64,000 nucleotides of DNA from CAVRQM01 sp965246915 (GTDB taxonomy: Bacteria; Pseudomonadota; Alphaproteobacteria; Acetobacterales; Acetobacteraceae). The translations under genes were made by a program, and so were the position numbers. Location: NCBI GenBank assembly GCA_965246915.1, contig CBDFGB010000013.1:17692-81691 (forward strand), given 5' to 3'. Under the pieces are notes generated by a model that was given only the letters and a program-made list of their open reading frames with translations, was not told the origin of the DNA and did not search any database. Below, one piece after another: positions 34,179 through 42,273 of the stretch; within the stretch, counting starts at the first letter, position 1, and every line of letters starts with the position of its first letter.

Positions 34179-35051
34179 ATGGATCTGCGCGACTTGCGCT
34201 GCTTCGTTGCGGTCGCCGAGGAGCGCAGTTTCACGCGCGCCGCGGCCCGGCTCGGCATGGCGCAACCGCCGCTCAGCCGGCGCATACAGACGCTGGAGGA
34301 AGCGATCGGCGCGGCCCTGATCCGCCGCGAGCGCCCCCTCGCGCTGACCGATGCGGGACGCTTCCTGCTCGAGCAGGCTCAGGCGCTGCTGGCCCGCGCC
34401 GACGATCTGCCGGCCGCGGTGCGCCGCATGGACGAGGGACGTCGTCGCCTGTTCGGCATCGGATTTGTGGGCAGCACGCTCTATGGCCCACTCCCCCGCG
34501 CCATCAAACGCTTCCGCGAGCACGAACCCAACGTCGAGGTCAGCCTCGTCGAACTCAGCACGCATCAACAGCGCGAAGCCCTTCGCGTGGGGCGCATCGA
34601 TGTCGGGTTCGGCAGGCTGGATCTCGGAGACGATGCAGAGGTGATGCGCCGCGTGCTGGTGTGGGAGCGGCTGGTCTGCGCCACGGCACGGACGCACTCG
34701 TTCGCGGCGCGCACGGAGATCTCGTTGCGCGAGGTCGCGGACGAACCCTTTCTGCTGTACCCAGGCCGGCCACGCCCGAGCTTCGCCGATCAGGTACTCG
34801 CGATCTTCCACGCCGCCGGTCTGTCGCCGCGCGTGGTGCTGGAGGCCAACGAGGTGCAGACGGCGGTAGGACTGGCCGCCGCCGGGGTCGGCGTGACTCT
34901 GGTGCCGCAATCCGTCCAGCGGTTGCGTGGCGAGGAACTGGCCTACACCCCAGTCAGCGAGGAGACGGCGCGATCACCGCTGATCGTCAGCCATCGCACT
35001 GAGGATCGCTCGACCCTGCTGCGCCGCTTTCTGGAGCTGACCGAGCCGTGA
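34179..35051 (+). CDS. catR: LysR-family regulator of the cat genes (CatR/CatM-like)
   Basis: A 290-residue LysR regulator: N-terminal winged HTH (residues 1-60, FTRAAARLGMAQPPLSRRIQTLE) and a substrate-sensing domain (90-290) that in CatM/BenM binds cis,cis-muconate. Divergent from catA, as in known catR-catABC systems. The ATG at 34179 has a GGAAGG site 7 nt upstream; the longer frame is unused. Its last 65 nt overlap the convergent DNA ligase gene. Confidence 0.93.
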   Translation: MDLRDLRCFVAVAEERSFTRAAARLGMAQPPLSRRIQTLEEAIGAALIRRERPLALTDAGRFLLEQAQALLARADDLPAAVRRMDEGRRRLFGIGFVGSTLYGPLPRAIKRFREHEPNVEVSLVELSTHQQREALRVGRIDVGFGRLDLGDDAEVMRRVLVWERLVCATARTHSFAARTEISLREVADEPFLLYPGRPRPSFADQVLAIFHAAGLSPRVVLEANEVQTAVGLAAAGVGVTLVPQSVQRLRGEELAYTPVSEETARSPLIVSHRTEDRSTLLRRFLELTEP

Positions 35052-36630
35052 CGATCGTCGCAAGCAACGCGTCCAGGCGGTCGGCCTCCGCGGCCGGCTT
35101 GTCGCGGCGCAGCCGGTGCACCCGGGGGAACCGCAACGCCACGCCGCTGCGATGGCGGGCGGAACGCTGCGCCGCATCGAAGGCGATCTCCAGCACCATG
35201 GTCTTCTCGACCTCGCGTACGGGGCCGAACCGGCCGGTCGTGTGGTCGCGGATCCATTTGTCGAGCCAGGCCATTTCGACATCGGTCAAGCCGGAATACG
35301 CTTTGCCGACCGGCACGAGTTCCTGACCGCTCTCGGTGTCACGCCACAGGCCAAACGTGTAGTCGGAATAGAAGCTGCTACGCTTGCCGTGGCCGCGTTG
35401 CGCGTACATCACGACCGCGTCGATGGTCAGCGGATCGCGCTTCCACTTCCACCACTGGCCTTTCGGGCGGCCGGGGACATAGGCACTGTCGGCCTGTTTC
35501 AGCATGAGGCCCTCGATCGCGGCCGCCCGCGCGCCGGCGCGCGTTTCGATCAACGTGGTCATTCCATCGAACGGAATCATCTCGGACAGGTCCATGCCGG
35601 TGGGACGCTCGCGCGCGAAGAACGCCTCCAGCCGAGAGCGACGCGCATCGAACGGCAACGCGCGGACATCCGCGTCGCCGTCGAACAGGATGTCATACAG
35701 CCGCACGCCGACCGGGTAGTCGCGCATCATCTTCGCGGTCACGGTCTTGCGGTTCAGCCGCTGCTGCAGATCGGAGAACGGCGCCACCTCGCCGCCCCGC
35801 ATCACCAGCAACTCGCCATCAAGCACCCCGGAGAAGGTCATCCGGTCGACGATCTCCGGGAAGCCGCCCGAGATGTCCTCGGCACCACGCGAATACACTC
35901 GCCTGCCCCCCGGCGTGCTGACCAGTTGCACGCGAATACCGTCCCATTTCCACTCGGCACGATAGGCGGCGGGATCGAGCGCTGCGATATCCGGCGCCTC
36001 CAGCGGGTGCGCCAACATCGGCGGCCGGAAGACCGGCGCGTCGGCCGGATCGGGTTTTTCGCCACGCCCTTCCAGCCACGCGAACAAGCCTTCGTAAGGT
36101 GGCGCGAGCCCGTGCCAAAGCTCCTCGATGTCGTCGGGGACGACCGGGTGCGTGGCGATCTCCGCCAGCGCGATTTTCGCGAGCCGCGCGGAGGCCCCGA
36201 CCCGCAGACTCCCGGTGATGAGTTTCAGCAGCGCCAGCCGTACCGAGGGTGTGGACGCATCGAGCCAGCGCGCGACAATTCTCGGCAGTTCGGCTTTGGG
36301 CGCGGTCCGCAGCGTGTCGACGATGTCCGGCAGCGAAGGAGGCCCGGAATTGGTGGGCGAGGCTGGCCACATCAGCGAGACGGTTTCCGCCAGATCGCCG
36401 ACATAGTCGTAAGACCAGGCGAACAACTCAGGGTCGGTTCGGTCGGCGATGAGGTCGCGGATCAGCCCGGCCTTGGCGGCGGGAAACGACAGCTCGCCGG
36501 TGACGGCGGCCAGGCCGATGCCACGATCGGGATCCGGCTGCGTGGCGAAGTATCGGCGCAGCAGCGCGATCTTCGCCAGCCTGCCCGGCGAAAACACGAG
36601 ACGTTCGAGAAGATCGGCAAAGGCGATCAT
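34987..36630 (-). CDS. ATP-dependent DNA ligase (ligase-associated cluster type)
   Basis: Seals DNA nicks using ATP, 547 residues. The N-terminal adenylation-associated domain is followed by the nucleotidyltransferase core with the lysine nucleophile in EWKWDGIRVQ (Lys228). The ligase motifs SGVLDGELLVM, EGLMLKQADSAYVPGR and WWKWKRDP are present. This is the bacterial type (TIGR04120-like) that sits with an Lhr-associated exonuclease. The start ATG at 36630 overlaps the exonuclease stop by 4 nt. The last 65 nt overlap catR from the other strand; residues at the C terminus are Arg-rich. The longer frame to 36885 is a shadow. Confidence 0.92.
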   Translation of the reverse strand: MIAFADLLERLVFSPGRLAKIALLRRYFATQPDPDRGIGLAAVTGELSFPAAKAGLIRDLIADRTDPELFAWSYDYVGDLAETVSLMWPASPTNSGPPSLPDIVDTLRTAPKAELPRIVARWLDASTPSVRLALLKLITGSLRVGASARLAKIALAEIATHPVVPDDIEELWHGLAPPYEGLFAWLEGRGEKPDPADAPVFRPPMLAHPLEAPDIAALDPAAYRAEWKWDGIRVQLVSTPGGRRVYSRGAEDISGGFPEIVDRMTFSGVLDGELLVMRGGEVAPFSDLQQRLNRKTVTAKMMRDYPVGVRLYDILFDGDADVRALPFDARRSRLEAFFARERPTGMDLSEMIPFDGMTTLIETRAGARAAAIEGLMLKQADSAYVPGRPKGQWWKWKRDPLTIDAVVMYAQRGHGKRSSFYSDYTFGLWRDTESGQELVPVGKAYSGLTDVEMAWLDKWIRDHTTGRFGPVREVEKTMVLEIAFDAAQRSARHRSGVALRFPRVHRLRRDKPAAEADRLDALLATIVTARSAPESGAAGSSDPQCDG

Positions 36631-37655
36631 GCGGTCGCCGGCTCCGCCTCGTCCTCGTCGCCATAACCGACCAGCCGCAACGCCCGGCCGCGAAGCCCCC
36701 GCAACGAAAGCGCGCGGATCAGCGCATCCTCGCGCCCATGCGTCACCCAGATTTCCGGCGCGCCCACCTGGTCGATCGTGGCCAGCAACTCGTCCCAATC
36801 GGCATGGTCCGAGATCACCAACGGCAACTCCACACCCCTCGATTTGGCGCGCTGCCGGACCCGCATCCAGCCCGAGGCAAGACACACCACCGGCTCCGCC
36901 AGCCGCCGCGCCCAGCGATCGGCGATGGCGCCGGGCGGCGCGAGTACGATCTTGCCGACCAGGTCCGCCTTCGACGCGACCGTGGCCGGCCGCAGCTCGC
37001 CAAGCGGGACGCCATGCGCCTCATACACGGCGCAGAGCGGTAGCAACGCGCCGTGCAGATAGAGCGGCGCGTCCCACCCCGCCTGCCGCAGCAGCGCGAT
37101 CAGCCGCTGGCATTTGCCGAGCGCATAGCAGCCGACGACATGCGTGCGCTCCGGGAACAGGGCGACGCTCTCCAGCAGCCGGCGGACTTCATCGAGCGGA
37201 TCGGGGTGGCGGAACACCGGCAGCCCAAATGTTGCTTCCGTCACGAACACATCGCACGGGATCGGCACGAACGGCTCGTTGGTCGGGTCCGGCGCGCGCT
37301 TGTAGTCGCCGCTGACCACCGCCCGGCTGCCTCGATACTCGATTGCCACCTGTGCGGACCCGAGGACGTGGCCGGCCGGCTCAAGCCAGATGTCCACGTC
37401 GCCCAGCCGGCGGCGTTCGCCCCAGCCGAGCGGGATCTGACGACGGCCGGCCAGGCCCTCGCCCATGCGCGCCCGCATCAGCGCGAGCGTCGCGGGACTT
37501 GCGAACACCGTCTCGTGACCCGGCCGGGCGTGGTCGCTATGGGCGTGGGTGACGACGGCCCGCTCGACCGGTCGTGTCGGGTCGATGAAGAACCCACCCG
37601 GCTCGCAAAACAAACCCTCCGAAGCGGGTTTCAGCCAGGTGTCGGGATGCGCCAT
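36627..37655 (-). CDS. Ligase-associated metallo-beta-lactamase-fold DNA exonuclease
   Basis: A 342-residue metallo-beta-lactamase-fold nuclease (TIGR04122-type). The metal motif HAHSDH is at 37-42 (His37, His39, Asp41, His42), with later ligands in GHVLGSAQVAI and SGDYKRAP, and the final VTHGREDALI segment carrying the last His. Coupled to the ATP-dependent ligase. Known clusters of this kind also hold a DEXH helicase (Lhr-like) and a phosphoesterase; neither is found nearby here. Confidence 0.91.
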   Translation of the reverse strand: MAHPDTWLKPASEGLFCEPGGFFIDPTRPVERAVVTHAHSDHARPGHETVFASPATLALMRARMGEGLAGRRQIPLGWGERRRLGDVDIWLEPAGHVLGSAQVAIEYRGSRAVVSGDYKRAPDPTNEPFVPIPCDVFVTEATFGLPVFRHPDPLDEVRRLLESVALFPERTHVVGCYALGKCQRLIALLRQAGWDAPLYLHGALLPLCAVYEAHGVPLGELRPATVASKADLVGKIVLAPPGAIADRWARRLAEPVVCLASGWMRVRQRAKSRGVELPLVISDHADWDELLATIDQVGAPEIWVTHGREDALIRALSLRGLRGRALRLVGYGDEDEAEPATA

Positions 37656-37717
37656 GGCGCGTTAGGTGGGGTGGCGCTCACGCGCCGGAAACCGGCCTGC
37701 CATTCTGGAGCGAACAG

Positions 37718-38068
37718 ATGACCGATATCGTGCTCATCAACCCATTCGTCGTGCCGGACGCGCATCGCGCCGAGTATTTGATAAAATACAAGGCGGTGAT
37801 GGAGGTCCTCGCGCGTCAGCCGGGGTTTCTCGGCGGCGCTCTGCACCGCGCGGTCGATCCCGGCGAGTCGCGGTTCCAGTTCGTCAACGTCAACCGCTGG
37901 GCCTCGGCCGACGATTTCAAGGCCGGGCTCGCCGCGGCCGATCCGCTCGCAATCTTCGGCGACCTTACGGGCAAGCTCGAAGCCAACCCTGCCCTGTTCA
38001 CGGTCGAGGCGGCCTACGGCCCCTCCGACCGCCAGGCGCCAGTCCAAGACAACAGGGGCCCAGCATGA
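37718..38068 (+). CDS. ABM-type (antibiotic biosynthesis monooxygenase-like) protein
   Basis: A 116-residue dimeric alpha+beta barrel protein of the ABM fold, with the segments VLARQPGFLGGALHRAVD and FQFVNVNRWASADDFKAG. Members are quinol monooxygenases, haem-degrading enzymes or structural relatives; no catalytic residue can be identified. Its stop overlaps the start of the NmrA-like gene by 4 nt (ATGA at 38065-38068). A functional pairing of quinone chemistry with an NAD(P)H protein is plausible. Confidence 0.82.
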   Translation: MTDIVLINPFVVPDAHRAEYLIKYKAVMEVLARQPGFLGGALHRAVDPGESRFQFVNVNRWASADDFKAGLAAADPLAIFGDLTGKLEANPALFTVEAAYGPSDRQAPVQDNRGPA

Positions 38069-38982
38069 CCGAACGCCCCATTCCTATTCTCGTCGTCGGT
38101 GCCACCGGCATGCTGGGGTCCAAGATCGCGCGGGCGCTCCTGGCCAGGCCGGCCGAGGCGAAGGTGTGCGTGATGATCCGACCTGGCACCGCGGAGGACA
38201 CGCGGACGTTGACCGTCGTGCGCGAACTCGCCGAACTCGGCGCCGATATGGTGACGGCCGATCTGGCCGATCCGGTGAGCCTGCTTGCAGCGACACGCGG
38301 CATGGAGGTCGTCGTATCGGCCCTCCAGGGCGGCGTGGAGATCATCGTACAGGGTCAGCTGGCATTGCTCGAAGCGGCCCGTCGCAACCGGGTCCGTCGC
38401 TTCATCCCGTCGGATTTCGCCGCCGACCTGTTCGAGGTCGAGGACGGGATGCACCCCCTGCTGAACATGCGCAAGGAGGCGGATCGCGCTATCGCCGCCA
38501 GCGGCCTGGAACACGTCCACGTCCTAAACGGCGTCTTCATGGAGTTCCTGTTCGCGCCCCAGCTCGGCGTGTTCGATCCGGACCGGGGTGCTGCGACCTA
38601 CTGGGGGGACGGCAAAATGAAGCTCGACATGACGACAACCGACGACACGGCGAGCTACACGGCGGCGGCGGCCCTTGATCGCTCTCTCAAAAGCGGCAAG
38701 TTCGCGATCCGCGGCGACAGCCTCGACGTGTTCGAGGCTAGCCGGCTGTACGAGACGGCGCGGGGGGTGCATTTTCGGATGACCTCGCAGGGCTCGATCG
38801 GGGAGTTGGAGCAGCGGATCGTCGATGCGCGCGACTCCGATTCCGACCCGATGGCGATCGTGCCGGACGCGTATCAGCATGCCATGTTTTCCGGACGGGC
38901 GGCCTTGCGCGATGTCCAGAACGATCGCTACCCGAACATCCGCCCCCTCAGCCTCGGACAGTTCCTGGCCGCCTCCGGCTAG
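38065..38982 (+). CDS. NmrA/isoflavone reductase-like NAD(P)-binding protein
   Basis: A 305-residue atypical SDR with an N-terminal Rossmann motif VVGATGMLGSKIARALL (residues 9-25) and the RRFIPSDFAADLF segment of the NmrA/isoflavone-reductase family. A TTDDTASYTAAA segment matches the family too. Family members reduce quinones or flavonoid-like compounds or act as redox sensors. Coupled to the ABM gene. Substrate unknown. Confidence 0.87.
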   Translation: MTERPIPILVVGATGMLGSKIARALLARPAEAKVCVMIRPGTAEDTRTLTVVRELAELGADMVTADLADPVSLLAATRGMEVVVSALQGGVEIIVQGQLALLEAARRNRVRRFIPSDFAADLFEVEDGMHPLLNMRKEADRAIAASGLEHVHVLNGVFMEFLFAPQLGVFDPDRGAATYWGDGKMKLDMTTTDDTASYTAAAALDRSLKSGKFAIRGDSLDVFEASRLYETARGVHFRMTSQGSIGELEQRIVDARDSDSDPMAIVPDAYQHAMFSGRAALRDVQNDRYPNIRPLSLGQFLAASG

Positions 38983-38991
38983 GCCGCACGC

Positions 38992-39597
38992 TCAATCGCG
39001 CAACCGCTCCGCCTGGGGGTCGGCCAGTATGTCGCCTGTGGCGCTCTCCAGGGCGTGTCGGGTGCGCGCGTCCTCCAGATCCAGTTCACGCTCGATCCAG
39101 CGGCGCGTCGTCGCCGATCTCTACCGCCCGATACAGTTCGGCGATCTTGCGCCGCTCGGCGGCAATAAGACGCGCCTGAAGGATCGCATCGTCGGCGACC
39201 GGGCTGTGCGTCACCGCGACGTCGACGGCGTGAGCAGCGACAGGACGATCTCGATCTGCGGATCGCGTGTCAGCGAACGGAACCGCAGCGTCGCGGCGGC
39301 GACGGCGGTCGCGGTGGCCAGCACGCAGCCGACCGCCAGCAGGATGATCGGCCGCAGATTGACGCGAAAGCCGCGCCAGCTCATGCCCACGCCGGCCGCG
39401 TAGAGCAGCGGCGGCAACAGCAGCAGCAGGACCAGTTGCGGGTCGATCGTCACGGTCGGCATGGCCGGAACGAAGGACAGGGCCACGCCCACCAGGACGA
39501 GGAGGATCGAGTGCGGAACGGGAAGCCGCTCGTTGCTCATGTTGACAAGCGCGGTCACCGCGACGAGCACCGCGCCGAGGATCAGCGCCTCAAACAT
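38992..39597 (-). pseudogene. CPA1 Na+/H+ antiporter remnant (internal deletion, frameshift)
   Basis: From the ATG at 39597 the frame gives a normal NhaP-type antiporter N terminus (LLVLVGVALSFVPAMPTV, LLLLPPLLYAAG, SWRGFRVNLRPI), then jumps to the mid-protein segment TRDPQIEIVLSLLTP, then stops at 39211. Downstream, other frames give the cytosolic C terminus: ILQARLIAAERRKIAELYR and, after a further shift, ERELDLEDARTRHALES ending with a stop at 38992-38994. About two-thirds of the protein is missing. A non-functional pseudogene. Confidence 0.85.
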
Positions 39598-39647
39598 CGG
39601 TCTTCGCCCGGGCTGTTTCCCCCAACGGCTTGTGATACCACGTTCGA

Positions 39648-39710
39648 GCCTTCAAAACTCGTCGGCCGCTTCTCTAGCAACGCCCGCACACCCTCCTGAC
39701 ATTCTGCCGG
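39648..39710 (-). pseudogene. Scrap of an enoyl-CoA hydratase C terminus
   Basis: About 20 codons read AECQEGVRALLEKRPTSFEG, the characteristic C-terminal tail of crotonase-family enoyl-CoA hydratases. Nothing upstream resembles the rest of the gene. It lies between the broken antiporter and the SDR gene, so 38992-39846 looks like a patch of decaying DNA. The rest of 39711-39846 holds nothing I can identify. Confidence 0.4.
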
Positions 39711-39846
39711 CCGCCGAATTGGAGGCCGGGACGTATGCGATGACGCGCACCCTCGCGACCCGCTGCTTCCACACTCCGGCGCGGCGTGGAATCGTCAGTT
39801 GGACGGGACGCGGCGCGGACACCGGCGATCCGATTACTCCCGACGT

Positions 39847-40548
39847 CTATATCGACCTGGTGATGCCACCATCTACCCGAATGTTCTGCCCTGTGATGTA
39901 GCCGGCGCCGTCCGATGCGAGGAAGGCGATCGTGTCAGCAATCTCCTGTACGCGTCCATATCGCTGCAACGGGATGCGGGCTCGAAACTCCTCTTTCTCC
40001 GGCAGGCTGTCGATGAATCCGGGGAGCACGTTGTTCATCCGGATATTTTCTGCAGCATAGCGGTCCGCGAACAGCTTGGTGAAAGCTGCGAGCCCAGCGC
40101 GGAATACCCCGGATGTGGGGAAGACCGGATCGGGTTCAAATGCAGCGAATGTCGAGATATTGATGATCACACCCGACCGCTGCGCCTGCATCACAGGCGT
40201 GACGAGGCGCGTCGGACGCACGACGTTGAGGAAGTATACCTCCATGCCGAGGCGCCAGTCTTCATCGGCGAGGTCGAGCAGGGCCGCCCGGGGTCCGTGC
40301 CCCGCACTGTTGACGAGGACGTCAATACGTCCCCATCGCTCCAGTGTTGCGTCCACGAGACGCTTGAGATCTTCGGGTGACCGGTTCGAACCGGTGACGC
40401 CGATACCGCCGAGTTCCTTGGCAAGCGTCTCGGCCTTGCCAGAGGACGAAAAGATTGCAACCCGGAGGCCGTCTGCGGCGAGGCGACGCGCCACGCCCGC
40501 GCCCATGCCGCTACCGCCCGCCGTAATAACGGCTACACGATCGATCAT
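39847..40548 (-). CDS. SDR-family oxidoreductase lacking the YxxxK motif
   Basis: A 233-residue short-chain dehydrogenase-like protein. The Rossmann glycine motif TAGGSGMGAGVARRL (about 9-23), NSAGHGPRAAL and the C-terminal YITGQNIRVDGG segment are all family features. Where the catalytic Tyr-xxx-Lys should be, the sequence reads SGVFRAGLAAFT (Ser and Arg), so the usual proton relay is missing. It may be a binding protein or use other chemistry. AAGGA precedes the ATG at 40548; the extension to 40629 is unused. Base composition is a little less GC-rich than around. Confidence 0.85.
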   Translation of the reverse strand: MIDRVAVITAGGSGMGAGVARRLAADGLRVAIFSSSGKAETLAKELGGIGVTGSNRSPEDLKRLVDATLERWGRIDVLVNSAGHGPRAALLDLADEDWRLGMEVYFLNVVRPTRLVTPVMQAQRSGVIINISTFAAFEPDPVFPTSGVFRAGLAAFTKLFADRYAAENIRMNNVLPGFIDSLPEKEEFRARIPLQRYGRVQEIADTIAFLASDGAGYITGQNIRVDGGITRSI

Positions 40549-40613
40549 TTTACTATCCTTACAATCAGACTTGGTGCGTATCTGGAGCGGTTCCCCGCCC
40601 TGAGCCGCCTCGA

Positions 40614-41777
40614 TCAATCCGGCCCGCACTCCTGGCGATACGGACCCATCGTGGCCATGGCCGCCATCTCGTTGAGCATCGCTGGCCGCTCGCGGCCGAG
40701 GAAGTCGCCTATCGCGTCACGCAGACCACGGTTGGCGATCCAGTGGGCGGAAAACGTCGGAGCGGGCAGATACCCGCGCTGAATCTTGTGCTCGCCCTGC
40801 GCGCCGGCCTCCACGCGGGCCAGACCCTGCGCGATCGCGAAATCGATCGCCCGATAGTAACACAGCTCGAAATGCAGGAAGGGCCAGTCGCCGCGGCAGC
40901 CCCAGTTGCGCCCGTAGAGGGCGTCGCGCCCGACCAGGTTCAACGCGCCGGCGACCGGCGTGCCGTCCTTGACCGCGAGCATCAGCACGACCGCATCGCC
41001 CATCCGCTCCGACAGCAACGGAAAAAACTTCGAGGTCAGATACGCGCTGCCCCATTTGCGATCGACCGTCGACGTATAGAACTTATAGAACGCGACCCAG
41101 TGCTTGTTCGTAATCTCCGATCCGCGCAACGTCACGAAGTCGAGCCCGGCGGCCTGGGCATCCCGCCGCTCGCGCTTGATAGACTTTCGCTTGCGGGAGG
41201 CCAACTCTCCCAGAAAGTCGTCGAACGTCGCGTAGCCGCCATTGTTCCAGTGAAATTGAAGGCCGAGCCGGGGCAACCATCCAGCCTCCGTCAGTGCTCG
41301 TTGCTCCGCCTCCGTGCAGAACGTCGCATGCACCGACGACAGGCCCAACTCGGCGCAGGCCTGCGCCAGCGCCTGTCCGAGCGCCTCGGCCGGCACGCCC
41401 GACCCAGGCCGCAACAGCAGCCGCGGGCCAGGCACCGGGCTGAACGGCACGGCAACCTGCAGTTTCGGATAGTAGCTGCCGCCTGCCCGCTCGAAGGCGT
41501 GCGCCCAGCCATGGTCAAACACATACTCGCCGTAACTGTGCGACTTGGCATACATCGGCGCGGCCGCGACCACTGCCCCCGCGCCATCGCGCAGCACCGC
41601 GTGCTGTGGCAGCCAGCCGGTGCGCGGCCCCGCCGAGCCGCTATCCTCGATCGCGGAAAGGAAGCCGAACGACACGAAAGGGTTGTCCGCGCCGGCGCAG
41701 CGATCCCAGTCCTCCGCGCCGACCTCGTTGATCGAGCGGTGCAGGGTCAGCGTGAGGGGCAGCGTTCCGTCTGGCAT
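40614..41777 (-). CDS. FemAB-like GNAT-fold acyltransferase (DUF482)
   Basis: A 387-residue protein of the FemAB_like (PF04339, DUF482) family, with the segments SYGEYVFDHGWAHAFERAGG, SRKRKSIKRERRDAQAAG and GEHKIQRGYLPAPTFSAHW, typical of this family. Related Fem proteins transfer amino acids to peptidoglycan or other acceptors; the substrate of DUF482 proteins is not known. Upstream by 27 nt is the RidA gene on the same strand. Confidence 0.87.
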   Translation of the reverse strand: MPDGTLPLTLTLHRSINEVGAEDWDRCAGADNPFVSFGFLSAIEDSGSAGPRTGWLPQHAVLRDGAGAVVAAAPMYAKSHSYGEYVFDHGWAHAFERAGGSYYPKLQVAVPFSPVPGPRLLLRPGSGVPAEALGQALAQACAELGLSSVHATFCTEAEQRALTEAGWLPRLGLQFHWNNGGYATFDDFLGELASRKRKSIKRERRDAQAAGLDFVTLRGSEITNKHWVAFYKFYTSTVDRKWGSAYLTSKFFPLLSERMGDAVVLMLAVKDGTPVAGALNLVGRDALYGRNWGCRGDWPFLHFELCYYRAIDFAIAQGLARVEAGAQGEHKIQRGYLPAPTFSAHWIANRGLRDAIGDFLGRERPAMLNEMAAMATMGPYRQECGPD

Positions 41778-41804
41778 ATCGGCTCAGATGGGCGGCACGT
41801 AACA

Positions 41805-42266
41805 TCAAGCAATCCGGAACATGCCTTCAACCTCGACCGCCGCGTCGAGCGGCAGTGATGGCACGCCGATCGTGCTGCGCGCATGCCGCCCAAACTCCGC
41901 GAACACCTCGACGGCCAGGTCGGACGCGCCGTTCATGACCGCGGCATGCTGGGTGAACTCGGGCGTGCAGGCGACGAACCCGCCGAGCCGGATCACGTGC
42001 CGGACCCGCTGCAGATTGCCGCCGACCGCCACACTGAGTTGGGCGAGCAGGTTCAGGAAGCACTGCCGCGCCGCGTCGCGTCCGGTCTCGACGGAGACCG
42101 CACCGCCCAGCTTGCCGCTGGCTAGCAAGGCACCGTCGCGCATCGGCAACTGACCGGACACGACGACCAGGTCGCCGCTCACCACGAACGGCACATAGTT
42201 CGCCACGGGGGCCGGGGCGGCGGGCAGGACGATGCCAAGCTCGGTCAGTCTTTGTGCGACGGTCAT
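41805..42266 (-). CDS. RidA-family protein
   Basis: A 153-residue YjgF/YER057c/UK114-type protein. The RidA fold clears reactive enamines and imines made by PLP enzymes. The segments VVSGQLPMRDG, RDAARQCFLNLLAQL and GRHARSTIGVPSLPLDAAVEVEGMF match the longer RidA subgroup. In the classical enzyme an Arg and a Cys or Glu line the pocket; here Arg of HARSTIGV is present. Starts at the ATG at 42266, 7 nt downstream of the TSCPD gene. Confidence 0.92.
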   Translation of the reverse strand: MTVAQRLTELGIVLPAAPAPVANYVPFVVSGDLVVVSGQLPMRDGALLASGKLGGAVSVETGRDAARQCFLNLLAQLSVAVGGNLQRVRHVIRLGGFVACTPEFTQHAAVMNGASDLAVEVFAEFGRHARSTIGVPSLPLDAAVEVEGMFRIA

Positions 42267-42273
42267 CCCAGCT

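Noticed and set aside
35116..36666. 516-codon plus-strand frame opposite the DNA ligase
   Set aside because: Antisense to a ligase with an intact KWDG motif; no domain.
39461..39901. 146-codon plus-strand frame in the decay patch
   Set aside because: No domain and low-complexity product; overlaps the antiporter remnant and the SDR stop region on the opposite strand.
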